Assembly: GCA_004213995.1 (NCBI GenBank)
Contig: SGZJ01000005.1
Location: 1-64,000, forward strand
Direction: 5' to 3'
DNA: 64,000 nucleotides
Source: Flavobacteriales bacterium
Lineage (GTDB): Bacteria; Bacteroidota; Bacteroidia; Flavobacteriales; Flavobacteriaceae
Part shown: positions 16,437 to 26,341 of the stretch, one piece after another
Layout of the letters: each line of letters begins with the position of its first letter
Numbering within the stretch: position 1 is the first letter of the stretch
Notes under the pieces: model-generated
Database searches by the model: none
Told to the model about the DNA's origin: nothing
The model's input: the letters and a program-made list of their open reading frames with translations, nothing else
Translations under genes and position numbers: made by a program

Positions 16437-17678
16437 ATGCAAACTGAAGCAACGAGTTTTTTTATTGTAGGAATTAGCTATAAAAATGCAGACGCAGAGA
16501 TCCGTGGGAGATATAGTTTAGATCCTAAATCCAAATTATCTTTATTAACAAAAGCAAAAGAAGCAGGCCTTGAAAGTGTCATGGCTATTTCCACTTGTAA
16601 TAGGACAGAGGTTCTTGGTTTTGTAAATGACCCTGAAATACTAACAAAACTATTATGTGATGCAACCAATTCTTCAAAAGTAGAGTTTAAAAAATACGCC
16701 TACACTTTGAGTGAATATAAAGCTATAAATCACATTTTCAAAGTTGGTTCAGGATTAGAAAGTCAGATTTTAGGTGATTTTGAAATTATAGGCCAATTGA
16801 AACACAGTGCTGCAAGCTCAAAAAAAGCAGGGCTATTAAACACTTACTTAGATAGATTAATTTCATTAGTTATTAGAGCAAGTAAAAGGATTAAAACTGA
16901 AACTAGTTTGTCAACAGGAGCAACTTCTGTTTCTTTTGCTTCTGTTCAGTACATCTGTAATAATATTGAAGATGTTAATAATAAAAATATCTTATTGTTT
17001 GGGACAGGCAAAATAGGACGAAATACTTGTGAGAATCTAATTAAACAAACAAAAAACAGTAAAATAACACTTATCAATAGGACAAAAGATAAGGCTGAAA
17101 AAATAGCTGGAAAATTCAATTTAAAAGTTGAAGATATTTCTGACTTGAGCCATGAAATTGCTAAAACTGATGTTCTAGTGGTTGCTACTGGCGCATTAGA
17201 AACTACAGTTAACAAAGGTCTGATAAAAACAAAAGCGCCACTTCTTATATTAGATTTATCAATTCCTAAAAACGTATCAAATGATGTCGCTGAATTAGAT
17301 AATGTTAATTTGATTCACCTTGACGATCTTTCTAAAATTACAGATAAGACATTAGAATCTAGAAAAAAAGAAGTTCCAAAAGCAACAAAAATAATAGAAT
17401 CAGTAATGAAAGAGTTTGAGGAATGGGTAGAAAACAGGAAGTTTGCCCCAACGATAAGAGCTCTAAAGAGTAAATTAACAAGTTTTAAAAACTCGGAATT
17501 AGAAAATCTAAAGAAGAAAAAAAATGACTTTGATTTTGAACATGCAGAGCTAATTAGTGATAACATAATTCAAAAAATCACCAATCATTTTGCAAATCAT
17601 TTGATCAATGAAAACATTACAGCAAACAAAAGTGAAGAGTTAATTAAAAAAGTGTTTAACCTTGAAAAGACACTTTAG
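16437..17678 (+). CDS. hemA: Glutamyl-tRNA reductase
   Basis: This 413-residue enzyme reduces glutamyl-tRNA to glutamate-1-semialdehyde with NADPH, the first committed step of heme synthesis in the C5 route. It has the active-site cysteine C54 in MAISTCNRTEV, the QILGDFEIIGQ segment, an NADP-binding ILLFGTGKIGRN loop, and a C-terminal helical dimerisation domain. The ATG at 16437 was chosen because the upstream TTG lies inside the -7 promoter element. It heads hemACDEFB; hemC begins on the base after its stop. Confidence 0.96.
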   Translation: MQTEATSFFIVGISYKNADAEIRGRYSLDPKSKLSLLTKAKEAGLESVMAISTCNRTEVLGFVNDPEILTKLLCDATNSSKVEFKKYAYTLSEYKAINHIFKVGSGLESQILGDFEIIGQLKHSAASSKKAGLLNTYLDRLISLVIRASKRIKTETSLSTGATSVSFASVQYICNNIEDVNNKNILLFGTGKIGRNTCENLIKQTKNSKITLINRTKDKAEKIAGKFNLKVEDISDLSHEIAKTDVLVVATGALETTVNKGLIKTKAPLLILDLSIPKNVSNDVAELDNVNLIHLDDLSKITDKTLESRKKEVPKATKIIESVMKEFEEWVENRKFAPTIRALKSKLTSFKNSELENLKKKKNDFDFEHAELISDNIIQKITNHFANHLINENITANKSEELIKKVFNLEKTL

Positions 17679-18575
17679 ATGGATAATATTAAAATTGGGA
17701 CAAGAGCTAGTAAGTTGGCTGTTTGGCAAGCTAAACAAGTCCAGGCCTTATTGCAAAAAATAAATATTTCGTCCTCAATAATCAAAATCAAATCAAGTGG
17801 AGATAAAGATTTATCCAAACCTGTTTACGAGTTAGGTGTTACCGGTGTGTTCACTAAAGAAATTGATTTAGCATTATTAAATAATGAAATTGATATTGCG
17901 GTTCATAGTCTTAAAGATGTTCCGACAAAATTGCCATTAGGGGTGATACAAGGAGCTGTACTTCAAAGAGGCTCTGAGTTGGATATCATTATCCCTAATA
18001 ACCCTTTAAAATCAAAAGAAAATACAATAGCAACGGGAAGTTTAAGGCGAAAAGCTCAATGGCTTAACAGATTTAAGACAGACAAAATTGTAGAAATAAG
18101 GGGGAATGTTCAAACTAGGCTAAGGAAGCTAAAAGAAAATAATTGGAATGGTACTATAATGGCAAAAGCTGGATTAGAAAGACTAGAAATATTGCCAGAA
18201 TATTATCAAGAGTTAAACTGGATGATTCCTGCTCCAGCTCAAGGGGCTATATCTGTTCAAAACTTAACTATAAAGCCTTCAATTACCAAAATGTTAAAAC
18301 AAATAAACCATGCTGAAACTGAAATTTGCACAAATATAGAAAGGAGTTTTTTAAATAAATTAGAGGGGGGTTGTACGGCACCAATTGGTGCGTATGCGAA
18401 AATAGCTAACAAGTCCATTGTTTTCAGAGCGGTTTTGCTCTCAGCTGAAGGGAAAAACAAAATAGAAATAAACGAGGTTGAAAAACTAGAAAATATTGAA
18501 GGGTTGGGTGAGAGGTTTGCAAAAAAAATCATTTCACTTGGTGGAGATAAAATATTAAATTCTTTAAAAGGATAG
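17679..18575 (+). CDS. hemC: Hydroxymethylbilane synthase (porphobilinogen deaminase)
   Basis: This 298-residue enzyme joins four porphobilinogens into hydroxymethylbilane. It shows IGTRASKLAVWQ, HSLKDVP (76-82) with the catalytic aspartate, the arginine-rich ATGSLRRKAQW and IRGNVQTRL segments, and the dipyrromethane-cofactor cysteine C232 in LEGGCTAPIGAY. The ATG directly abuts the hemA stop, so the two are almost certainly translationally coupled. Length and motifs are normal. Confidence 0.96.
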   Translation: MDNIKIGTRASKLAVWQAKQVQALLQKINISSSIIKIKSSGDKDLSKPVYELGVTGVFTKEIDLALLNNEIDIAVHSLKDVPTKLPLGVIQGAVLQRGSELDIIIPNNPLKSKENTIATGSLRRKAQWLNRFKTDKIVEIRGNVQTRLRKLKENNWNGTIMAKAGLERLEILPEYYQELNWMIPAPAQGAISVQNLTIKPSITKMLKQINHAETEICTNIERSFLNKLEGGCTAPIGAYAKIANKSIVFRAVLLSAEGKNKIEINEVEKLENIEGLGERFAKKIISLGGDKILNSLKG

Positions 18576-18578
18576 GAC

Positions 18579-19235
18579 ATGGCAAAGTTATTATCTACCA
18601 AAGTACTTAGCCCAAAAAATCATAAAAAAATCAGTGATGCAAGGATAAAAATCAGTGATTATAACGCTATAAAAATTGAAAAAATTGACTTCAATGTCAA
18701 TAAGAGAATTGAAAATGCAATTTTCACAAGCAAGAATTCTGTGAAGGCTGTTTTAAACAAAAAATTAAAGATTAAAAATTGTTATTGTGTTGGCGAAAAA
18801 ACAAAATCATTACTTTTAAAAAATGGTCAAAAAGTAGTAAAAAGTGAAGAAAATGCTCAAAAATTGGCTGATTTTATAGTAAAATCATTAAAAAATGACG
18901 TTTTTGTGTTTTTTTGCGGAAACATTAAAAGAGACGAATTACCCAAAATTTTAACTAAAAATCACATAAAATTTTCGATAGTTGAAGTTTATAAAACAAG
19001 TCTGATTTATAAGAAAATAGATGAAGCTTTTAACGGTATTTTATTTTTTAGTCCAAGCGCTGTAAGGAGCTATTGTTATTATAATAAAATTGATAGTGAA
19101 ATGCTATTTACAATTGGACAGACAACTACAAATGAGGTTAAAACTTTTTCTAACAAAATTATAACATCGGACATTAACAGTATTGATCAGGTTGTTGATA
19201 ATGCCATCAAATATTTTACATATGATAAAAAATGA
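18579..19235 (+). CDS. hemD: Uroporphyrinogen-III synthase
   Basis: This 218-residue protein is weakly conserved, as usual for HemD, but has a two-lobed pattern with [13 protein letters not shown] early and the typical [12 protein letters not shown] late. It closes and isomerises hydroxymethylbilane to uroporphyrinogen III. It lies 3 bases after hemC and overlaps hemE by 14 bases. The segment is strikingly lysine-rich and A-rich, but codon use otherwise resembles its neighbours. Position between hemC and hemE is the strongest support. Confidence 0.9.
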   Translation: MAKLLSTKVLSPKNHKKISDARIKISDYNAIKIEKIDFNVNKRIENAIFTSKNSVKAVLNKKLKIKNCYCVGEKTKSLLLKNGQKVVKSEENAQKLADFIVKSLKNDVFVFFCGNIKRDELPKILTKNHIKFSIVEVYKTSLIYKKIDEAFNGILFFSPSAVRSYCYYNKIDSEMLFTIGQTTTNEVKTFSNKIITSDINSIDQVVDNAIKYFTYDKK

Positions 19236-20247
19236 CTTATTACTTAGAGCTCTTAAAGGAGAGGTTGTCGAAAGGCCTCCTGTGTGGATGATGCGTCAGG
19301 CAGGAAGGTACTTACCAGAATTTATAGAAATTAGAAAAAAATATGATTTTTTTACTAGATGTCAAACGCCTGAATTAGCTAGTGAAATTACAGTCCAACC
19401 AATTAGAAGATATGGAATGGACGCAGCTATATTGTTTAGTGATATTTTGGTAATTCCACAAGCAATGAATATTGAAGTTCTAATGAAACCAGACTTTGGA
19501 CCGTTTATTCCTAACCCTATTCGAAATGCAAAAGACCTTGAAAAGGTAGTAGTTCCTGATGTAAATGAATCGTTAGATTATGTCTTTGATGCTATAAAAA
19601 TGACTAAAGAAATTTTAAATAATGATATTCCATTAATTGGATTCGCAGGATCGCCATGGACAATACTGTGCTATATTGTACAAGGTCAAGGGAGTAAAAC
19701 TTTTGATAAAGCTAAAGAGTTTTGCTTCAAAAATCCGATTTTGGCTCATGAGCTGTTAAGTAAAATAACAGTAACCACAATTGCATATTTAAAACAAAAG
19801 GTTAATGCCGGGGTTGACGTTTTACAAATATTTGATTCTTGGGGAGGACTCCTTTCACCAACTGATTACAGTGAGTTTTCATGGCAATATATAAACCAAA
19901 TTATAGAAGAGCTAAAGGATTTTGCGCCAGTTGTTGTATTTGGTAAAGGGTGTTGGTTTGCATTAAATGAAATGAGTAAAAGTAATGCCTCTGCTCTTGG
20001 TGTTGATTGGACAATCACTGCAAGAAATGCAAGATATTTAAGCGGTGGAAATATCACATTACAAGGCAACTTAGATCCTTCTAGGCTACTTTCTAGCAAA
20101 TCAAAGATTAAAGATTTAGTCAACAACATGATAAATGATTTTGGAAAAGATAGATACATTGTTAATCTTGGTCATGGCATACTGCCAAATATCCCATTAG
20201 AAAATGTTGAGGTGTTCATAAATACTGTGAAAGAATATAAAGCATAA
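19222..20247 (+). CDS. hemE: Uroporphyrinogen decarboxylase
   Basis: This 341-residue enzyme removes four carboxyl groups from uroporphyrinogen III to give coproporphyrinogen III. Motifs are [16 protein letters not shown] near the start, [35 protein letters not shown] and [14 protein letters not shown]. The start at 19222 ([13 protein letters not shown]) fits family alignments; the open frame continues upstream only into hemD. It overlaps the hemD end by 14 bases, and its TAA shares one base with the hemF ATG. Confidence 0.96.
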   Translation: MIKNDLLLRALKGEVVERPPVWMMRQAGRYLPEFIEIRKKYDFFTRCQTPELASEITVQPIRRYGMDAAILFSDILVIPQAMNIEVLMKPDFGPFIPNPIRNAKDLEKVVVPDVNESLDYVFDAIKMTKEILNNDIPLIGFAGSPWTILCYIVQGQGSKTFDKAKEFCFKNPILAHELLSKITVTTIAYLKQKVNAGVDVLQIFDSWGGLLSPTDYSEFSWQYINQIIEELKDFAPVVVFGKGCWFALNEMSKSNASALGVDWTITARNARYLSGGNITLQGNLDPSRLLSSKSKIKDLVNNMINDFGKDRYIVNLGHGILPNIPLENVEVFINTVKEYKA

Positions 20248-21149
20248 TGAAGACTAAATTCTACAGCCATATCGTACAATTACAAAGAAGCATCTGTGAT
20301 GAATTTGAAAAAATTGATGGAAAGGCTAAGTTTTTTGAAGACAAATGGACAAGAGACGGGGGTGGCGGTGGAATAACTAAAATAATTGAAGATGGAAAAG
20401 TCATTGAAAAAGGCGGAGTAAATATTTCAAAGGTATTTGGGGAGCTTCCACAAAGTATGCAAAAGCAACTTAATACAAAGTCTAACAAATTTTTTGCATG
20501 TGGATTAAGCCTAGTGATTCATCCTATAAATCCAATGGTTCCTACAGTTCACGCAAATTGGAGATATTTTGAAATGTACGATGATGATGGAAACATTACT
20601 GACTCTTGGTTTGGAGGAGGTCAGGATTTAACTCCTTATTATATATTTGAAAATGATATCGAACATTTTCACAAGCAATGTAAAACTATTTGTGATAAAC
20701 ACAACCCAAGTTTTTATGTTAAATTTAAAGAGAATTGCGATAATTATTTTTTCAATTCCCATCGAAATGAAGCTAGAGGGGTTGGAGGTTTGTTTTTTGA
20801 TTATTGTAAACAAACCCCAACAACAAGTATGTCGGACTGGTTTAGTTTTGTAGAAGAAATTAGTAGTAATTTTATTAATTGTTATGGTCCTATAATAAAC
20901 AGCAAAAAACTATTGGCTTATTCTAAGTCCCATAAAAAATGGCAAGAAATAAGAAGAGGAAGATATGTAGAGTTCAACCTAGTTCATGATAAAGGAACTC
21001 TATTTGGGCTAAAAACTAACGGGAGAATCGAAAGTATTTTGATGAGCTTACCTCCAAAAGTAAGCTGGAAATATAATTTTCTGCCTGAAAAAAATAGTGA
21101 AGAATCTAAACTTTTAGATATATTAAAAAACCCTGTCAAATGGGTTTAA
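20247..21149 (+). CDS. hemF: Oxygen-dependent coproporphyrinogen III oxidase
   Basis: This 300-residue enzyme uses oxygen to convert coproporphyrinogen III to protoporphyrinogen IX. It shows the KWTRDGGGGGITKII segment, VIHPINPMVPTVHANWRYFE, WFGGGQDLTPYY, NEARGVGGLFFDY and GRYVEFNLVHDKGTLFGL. Its presence implies aerobic growth; the oxygen-independent HemN is not in this window. The ATG overlaps the hemE stop by one base (TAATG). Confidence 0.97.
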   Translation: MKTKFYSHIVQLQRSICDEFEKIDGKAKFFEDKWTRDGGGGGITKIIEDGKVIEKGGVNISKVFGELPQSMQKQLNTKSNKFFACGLSLVIHPINPMVPTVHANWRYFEMYDDDGNITDSWFGGGQDLTPYYIFENDIEHFHKQCKTICDKHNPSFYVKFKENCDNYFFNSHRNEARGVGGLFFDYCKQTPTTSMSDWFSFVEEISSNFINCYGPIINSKKLLAYSKSHKKWQEIRRGRYVEFNLVHDKGTLFGLKTNGRIESILMSLPPKVSWKYNFLPEKNSEESKLLDILKNPVKWV

Positions 21150-21162
21150 CAAACAATAAAAT

Positions 21163-22137
21163 ATGTATCCATTAAATAGAAATAGAAGACTGAGAACAAG
21201 TGAGACTTTAAGAAACCTAATTAGAGAGAACACTATCACTCCTAACGATTTTTTAGTTCCTTTATTTGTTATCGAAGGAAAAAACAATAAACGAGAAATT
21301 CAATCCATGCCTAATTATTTTAAAATGAGTATCGATTTGATTTTAAAAGAAATTAAAATTTTACATTCACTTGGATTAAAATCTGTTTTACTGTTTGCTC
21401 AAGTTGAAGAAAGTCTTAAAGATAACTATGGTACAGAAGCTATTAATAATAATGGCCTAATGCAAAGAGCTATAAGAAGCATAAAAGACAAGTTTCCAGA
21501 TATTCTTGTAATGTCAGATGTTGCATTGGATCCTTACTCGTCATATGGTCATGACGGTGTAGTTGAAAATGGGTTAATTGTTAATGATATTACAAATGAT
21601 ATACTAGCAAAAATGAGTCTTTCTCATATTAAAGCTGGAGCAGATTTTGTGGCCCCAAGTGATATGATGGATGGAAGAGTGAAAGTGATTAGGACAATGT
21701 TAGAAAAAGAAGGATGTCATAATGCAGGAATTATGAGTTATAGTGCCAAATATGCCTCATCATTTTATGGGCCTTTTAGGGACGCTTTAGATTCTAAACC
21801 TGGATTTGGCGATAAGAAAACCTATCAAATGGATATAGGAAATCGAGAAGAAGCAATAAATGAAGTTAGACTGGATATAAAAGAGGGGGCAGATATAGTT
21901 ATGGTTAAGCCTGGGATTTCGTATCTTGATATTATTAGAGATATTAAAAACAATTTTAATATCCCTATTTCTGCTTATCAAGTAAGCGGTGAGTATGCTA
22001 TGATTAAAGCTGCTTCAAAAAATGGTTGGATCGATGAAAATCAAACAATTTTAGAGACATCGATTGCTTTTAAAAGAGCTGGAGCTAGTTTTATAGCTAG
22101 TTACTTTGCTAAAGATATCATAAAATTAATTTCTTAA
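21163..22137 (+). CDS. hemB: Delta-aminolevulinic acid dehydratase (porphobilinogen synthase), magnesium type
   Basis: This 324-residue enzyme condenses two 5-aminolevulinates to porphobilinogen. It has the paired Schiff-base lysines in APSDMMDGRVK and MVKPGISYLDIIRD. The metal loop reads SDVALDPYSSYGHDG, so the three zinc cysteines of the animal/yeast type are replaced by Ala/Asp residues, as in magnesium-dependent enzymes. It is the last biosynthetic gene of the operon, 13 bases after hemF and 2 bases before the serine hydrolase. Confidence 0.97.
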   Translation: MYPLNRNRRLRTSETLRNLIRENTITPNDFLVPLFVIEGKNNKREIQSMPNYFKMSIDLILKEIKILHSLGLKSVLLFAQVEESLKDNYGTEAINNNGLMQRAIRSIKDKFPDILVMSDVALDPYSSYGHDGVVENGLIVNDITNDILAKMSLSHIKAGADFVAPSDMMDGRVKVIRTMLEKEGCHNAGIMSYSAKYASSFYGPFRDALDSKPGFGDKKTYQMDIGNREEAINEVRLDIKEGADIVMVKPGISYLDIIRDIKNNFNIPISAYQVSGEYAMIKAASKNGWIDENQTILETSIAFKRAGASFIASYFAKDIIKLIS

Positions 22138-22139
22138 TT

Positions 22140-23276
22140 ATGTCAAAGAAAAAAAAAGGACTACTAATTCTTATTACACTAATTTCATCTTTTTATTTAC
22201 TTGATCTTGGCTATTTAGTTAAGGCTGTAAAAGTAGGATACTTAAAAGGACACACTACGGCTTATTTATCAGACTATGTCCATTTTGACAATGATATTAT
22301 TGAAACTGGAGTTCATCAACCATGGCTAATTAGCGATAAATATAATAGTAAAGTAGAATCTAAAAACTTAATTAATATTAATAAATTAAAAGAAACCACT
22401 TCATACCTAATTATACAAAATGATAGTATTGTTTTTGAAAAGTATTATTTAGGCTATAACCAAGATTCTATTTCAAATTCATTTTCAATGGCAAAAAGTT
22501 TTGTTAGTGCAATGTTAGGAAAGGCCATATCAGATGGATATATAAAGGGCCTTGACCAACCTGTTTCTGATTTCTTTAAGGAATTTAGTCAAGGGAAAGC
22601 TGCTAAGCTAACAGTTGGTGATCTTTCAACAATGTCTTCTGGACTAAATTATGTAGAAAAATATTATAGTCCTTTTTCAATAACCGCTAAAAGTTATTTT
22701 ACCTCAGATTTAAAATCTTTAATTCTAGGTTTAAAAGTTATTGAAGAGCCTGGACAGAGATATAAATATCTTAGTAGTGACACCCAATTATTGGGAATGA
22801 TTCTTGAAAAAGCAACTGGTAAAAATCTTTCTGATTATCTAAGTGAATCTTTTTGGAAACCAATGGGTGCTAAAATTGCTTCTCCATGGCAAGTTGATAG
22901 TAGGGAAAATAATCTTGTTAAGGCATTTTGTTGTATTGCTAGTAGCGCCAGAGACTTTGCTAGGTTAGGTAAGCTTTATAAACAGCATGGAAAATGGGAA
23001 GGACATCAGCTTTTAGACTCTACTTTTATTGCAAAATCTCTAACTCCAAAGTTTGCGAATGCTCCTTTCTATGGTTATGGATGGTGGTTAGACAAATACA
23101 AGGGCAAAGAAATCTTTTACTCAAGAGGACATCTTGGGCAACTAACTATAGTGATTCCAGAAGATGACTTAATTATTGTAAGATTAGGAAATTTAATTTC
23201 AAAAGAAGAACAAGGTAGTGCGCATTCAAAAGACTTTTACACCTATATTGATGAAGCTTACAACATAATTAATTAA
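22140..23276 (+). CDS. Serine hydrolase of the class C beta-lactamase family
   Basis: This 378-residue protein has an N-terminal membrane anchor (about 7-29) and an extracytoplasmic beta-lactamase/DD-peptidase-like domain. The S-x-x-K nucleophile motif is S116-M-A-K119; YLSSDTQ serves as the tyrosine motif and RGHLGQ as the third (KTG-equivalent) motif. Such enzymes may be esterases, D-aminopeptidases or peptidoglycan-active hydrolases; class C resistance activity is not implied. It starts 2 bases after the hemB stop, so it should be read on the heme transcript, but no functional link to heme is evident. Confidence 0.9.
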   Translation: MSKKKKGLLILITLISSFYLLDLGYLVKAVKVGYLKGHTTAYLSDYVHFDNDIIETGVHQPWLISDKYNSKVESKNLININKLKETTSYLIIQNDSIVFEKYYLGYNQDSISNSFSMAKSFVSAMLGKAISDGYIKGLDQPVSDFFKEFSQGKAAKLTVGDLSTMSSGLNYVEKYYSPFSITAKSYFTSDLKSLILGLKVIEEPGQRYKYLSSDTQLLGMILEKATGKNLSDYLSESFWKPMGAKIASPWQVDSRENNLVKAFCCIASSARDFARLGKLYKQHGKWEGHQLLDSTFIAKSLTPKFANAPFYGYGWWLDKYKGKEIFYSRGHLGQLTIVIPEDDLIIVRLGNLISKEEQGSAHSKDFYTYIDEAYNIIN

Positions 23277-23286
23277 TTTTTTTGTT

Positions 23287-24984
23287 TTGAACAAAGCATC
23301 TTCTAATAATCTTATTTCAATAAAAAATTTAAGCATAAGTTTTATTAAAAAAAACAAGGTTGTTAATGTAGTTAACAATATTAGTTTTAATTTATTAAAA
23401 AATGAGGTGTTGGGAATCGTTGGTGAATCTGGCAGTGGAAAGTCTGTGACAGCGTTGTCTATATTAAAGTTATTACCAAAAAATAAAGCTATATCTAAGG
23501 GGGAGGTAATTTATAACAACACAAATTTATTAGAGATAAGTGATTCGAGTATTCGTCAAGTTAGAAAAAAAGATATCTCTATAATATTTCAAGAACCAAT
23601 GTCTGCATTAAATCCAACAATGAAATGTATTGATCAATTGCGTGAATGTTTTGAGTTAAAAAATATTGACATGATAGATGTTGAAGACGAGATAAACTTA
23701 TTGATAAAAAAAGTTAAATTGGAAAAAGTTGACAACTTTAGTTCCAAATATCCACATCAACTCTCTGGTGGACAAAAACAAAGGTTAATGATTGCGATGG
23801 CTATAGCCTGTAAACCTAAATTACTTATAGCTGATGAGCCTACCACGGCACTAGATGTTACAGTCCAGAAAGAGATCATTGAATTACTTTTAAAAATTAA
23901 AAAATCTGAAGGGTTAAGTATAATTTTTATTTCGCACGATCTAGCGCTAGTTTCTGAAATTGCAGATAGATTAATAGTAATGTATAAAGGAGAAATAATT
24001 GAAAAAGGAGGTGCAGCAAAAATATTTTCGAATCCAATTGAAAATTACACTAAAGGTTTGTTATACTCAAGACCAAATAATAAAGTTAAGTTAAGCAAAC
24101 TTCCAACTGTGTCTGATTATATTAATAACTCTGTAGATAACTCAATTATTAGTGACGAGGAAATTGAAATTAGTCGACAAAAGATATATTCAAACAGCCC
24201 TATTTTAGAAATTAAAAATTTAGATAAATATTATATTCAAAATAAAATTTGGTTTAAGAAAAAAGAGGAATTTAAAGCTCTTGATGGTATTAATTTGCAG
24301 CTATATAAAGGAGAAACACTTGGTTTGGTTGGTGAGTCAGGATGTGGTAAGTCTACATTAGTAAAAACAATTGTTCAAATTGAAAAGGTTAGTAATGGAT
24401 CAATATTTTATAAAGGCACTGATATTACAAGACTTTCTAAGTCTGAGTTAAATAATTATAGAAAAGATGTTCAGCTAATTTTTCAAGACCCTGACTCTTC
24501 TTTGAATCCTAAAAAAACTATTGGATCATTAATAATGGAGCCAATGATTGTTCATAAGATTGACAAAAAAGACAACTCTTACAAAAATTTGTGTATAGCT
24601 TTGTTAAAAGATGTTGGCCTTAAAAAAAATGTCTTTTATAAATATCCTCACGAACTATCTGGAGGTCAAAAACAAAGAGTAGGAATCGCAAGAGCAATTA
24701 GTGTTAGGCCTAAAGTATTAATTTGTGATGAGTCTGTATCTGCTTTAGATGTTTCTGTTCAGGCACAGGTATTAAATTTATTAAATCATTTAAAGAAAAA
24801 GCTAAAACTTACGTACATATTCATTTCTCATGACTTATCAATAGTGAAATATATGTCAGACAAAATTGTTGTAATGAAGGAAGGTGTTTTCAAAGAAATA
24901 GGGTTTTCAGAAGATATCTATAACGATCCTAAAATGGACTACACTAAAAAACTAATTGGAGCTATTCCAAAAGGGATTAGCTAA
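23287..24984 (+). CDS. Fused peptide/nickel-type ABC transporter ATPase (OppD-OppF / YejF-like)
   Basis: This 565-residue protein has two complete nucleotide-binding domains. The first has GESGSGKS, LSGGQKQRLMIAMAIA and LLIADEPTTALD; the second has GESGCGKS, LSGGQKQRVGIARAIS and LICDESVSALD, the DES form being usual in DppF-type halves. Each half ends with an oligopeptide-type C-terminal extension. It should power a peptide or similar importer, but no permease or binding protein is in the window. The start must be a TTG at 23287; no ATG suits. Its last codons lie in an 8-base palindrome shared with the end of scoB. Confidence 0.92.
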   Translation: MNKASSNNLISIKNLSISFIKKNKVVNVVNNISFNLLKNEVLGIVGESGSGKSVTALSILKLLPKNKAISKGEVIYNNTNLLEISDSSIRQVRKKDISIIFQEPMSALNPTMKCIDQLRECFELKNIDMIDVEDEINLLIKKVKLEKVDNFSSKYPHQLSGGQKQRLMIAMAIACKPKLLIADEPTTALDVTVQKEIIELLLKIKKSEGLSIIFISHDLALVSEIADRLIVMYKGEIIEKGGAAKIFSNPIENYTKGLLYSRPNNKVKLSKLPTVSDYINNSVDNSIISDEEIEISRQKIYSNSPILEIKNLDKYYIQNKIWFKKKEEFKALDGINLQLYKGETLGLVGESGCGKSTLVKTIVQIEKVSNGSIFYKGTDITRLSKSELNNYRKDVQLIFQDPDSSLNPKKTIGSLIMEPMIVHKIDKKDNSYKNLCIALLKDVGLKKNVFYKYPHELSGGQKQRVGIARAISVRPKVLICDESVSALDVSVQAQVLNLLNHLKKKLKLTYIFISHDLSIVKYMSDKIVVMKEGVFKEIGFSEDIYNDPKMDYTKKLIGAIPKGIS

Positions 24985-25633
24985 TTCTAATTTCTGGAAC
25001 TTCAGAATCAACGATAAGATTACCAACTGTAGATTCTTTTATTTTTTGAACACTAACTCCAGGTGCTCTTTCAAGTAATTTAAACCCCTCTTTGGTGACC
25101 TCTAGCACAGCTAAATTGGTTACTATTTTTTTTACACACCCAAGACCTGTTAACGGGAGTGAGCATCTTTTTAGCAATTTGGATTCTCCTTTTTTGTTTG
25201 TGTGCATCATTGCTACTATAATATTTTCTGCACTAGCTACCAAATCCATAGCTCCTCCCATTCCTTTTACCATTTTTCCTGGAATTTTCCAGTTTGCTAT
25301 ATCTCCGTTTTCAGAGACCTCCATAGCTCCTAAAATAGTTAAATCAACATGCTTTCCTCTTATCATTGAAAAACTCATTGCTGAATCGAAAAAACTGGCG
25401 CCGGGTAATGTTGTTATTGTTTGCTTTCCTGCGTTAATTATATCTGCATCTACATTATCATCAAAAGGAAAAGGCCCCATTCCAAGAACTCCATTTTCAC
25501 TTTGAAACTCTACACTTAGGTCTTTATTAACGTAATTTGCTACTAAAGTAGGAATCCCTATTCCTAAATTTACATAATACCCATCTTTTACTTCTTTTGC
25601 TATTCTTTTAGCAATTCCATTTTTATCTAGCAT
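24977..25633 (-). CDS. scoB: 3-oxoacid CoA-transferase subunit B
   Basis: This 218-residue beta subunit carries the catalytic glutamate E46 in the QSENGVLGMGP motif, and GIGIPTLVANY near the start. With subunit A it transfers CoA between succinyl-CoA and acetoacetate or similar 3-oxoacids, feeding ketone bodies or branched-chain and aromatic breakdown products into acetyl-CoA. Its ATG overlaps the scoA stop by one base (TAATG), as in a coupled two-gene operon. It could equally be an acetate:acetoacetate type enzyme. Confidence 0.94.
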   Translation of the reverse strand: MLDKNGIAKRIAKEVKDGYYVNLGIGIPTLVANYVNKDLSVEFQSENGVLGMGPFPFDDNVDADIINAGKQTITTLPGASFFDSAMSFSMIRGKHVDLTILGAMEVSENGDIANWKIPGKMVKGMGGAMDLVASAENIIVAMMHTNKKGESKLLKRCSLPLTGLGCVKKIVTNLAVLEVTKEGFKLLERAPGVSVQKIKESTVGNLIVDSEVPEIRIS

Positions 25634-26331
25634 TATCTTTGTGTTATAGTTCTTTGTTCAATTCTTTTTTGGTAATTTTCACCCTTAAATATTCTCTGGA
25701 CAAAAATGCCAGGAATATGTATTTCGTTTGGATCAAGAGCTCCTACTGGATATAACTCTTCAACCTCTGCAACTGTTATTGAAGCCGCACCACACATGTT
25801 TGGGTTAAAATTTCTTGCTGTTCCTTTAAAAATTAAGTTTCCTGCTTCATCTCCTTTCCAAGCTTTAACAATCGAAAAGTCTGCATTAAAAGCATGTTCT
25901 AAAATATACATTTTTCCGTTAAATTCTCTAGACTCTTTACCATCTGCAACTTCAGTTCCAAAACCTGCTGGAGTATATACTGCAGGGAAACCAGCTTGAG
26001 CCGCTCTACATAATTCAGCCAGAGTTCCTTGAGGCAGTAATTCAACTTGAAGCTCTCCTGAAAGCATTTGTCTTTCAAATTCATTGTTTTCTCCTACATA
26101 TGACGAAATCATTTTTTTTATTTGGTGGTCCTTTAACAATAGCCCTAGACCAAAGTCATCAACTCCAGCATTATTTGATATACATGTTAGTCCCTTAACT
26201 TTTAATTTTACTAATTCTTCTATTGATTTTTCAGGGATACCACATAATCCAAATCCTCCTAACATAATGGTCATATTGTCTTTAATCCCATTTAGAGCAT
26301 TAGTCACATCACGTACTTTTTTGTTTATCAT
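25633..26331 (-). CDS. scoA: 3-oxoacid CoA-transferase subunit A
   Basis: This 232-residue alpha subunit has the glycine-rich [12 protein letters not shown] CoA-binding loop, [15 protein letters not shown], the [10 protein letters not shown] segment and [10 protein letters not shown]. It forms the heteromeric CoA-transferase with the following subunit B, whose start codon overlaps its stop. It lies 10 bases downstream of the PBP1A gene on the same strand, so it may be partly co-transcribed with the gldH-PBP1A series although the function is unrelated. Confidence 0.94.
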   Translation of the reverse strand: MINKKVRDVTNALNGIKDNMTIMLGGFGLCGIPEKSIEELVKLKVKGLTCISNNAGVDDFGLGLLLKDHQIKKMISSYVGENNEFERQMLSGELQVELLPQGTLAELCRAAQAGFPAVYTPAGFGTEVADGKESREFNGKMYILEHAFNADFSIVKAWKGDEAGNLIFKGTARNFNPNMCGAASITVAEVEELYPVGALDPNEIHIPGIFVQRIFKGENYQKRIEQRTITQR

Positions 26332-26341
26332 ACTAAATATT

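Noticed and set aside
25092-25505. Plus-strand open frame of 137 codons
   Set aside because: It lies wholly antisense to scoB, which has clear family motifs. The frame has low complexity, no promoter and no family resemblance.
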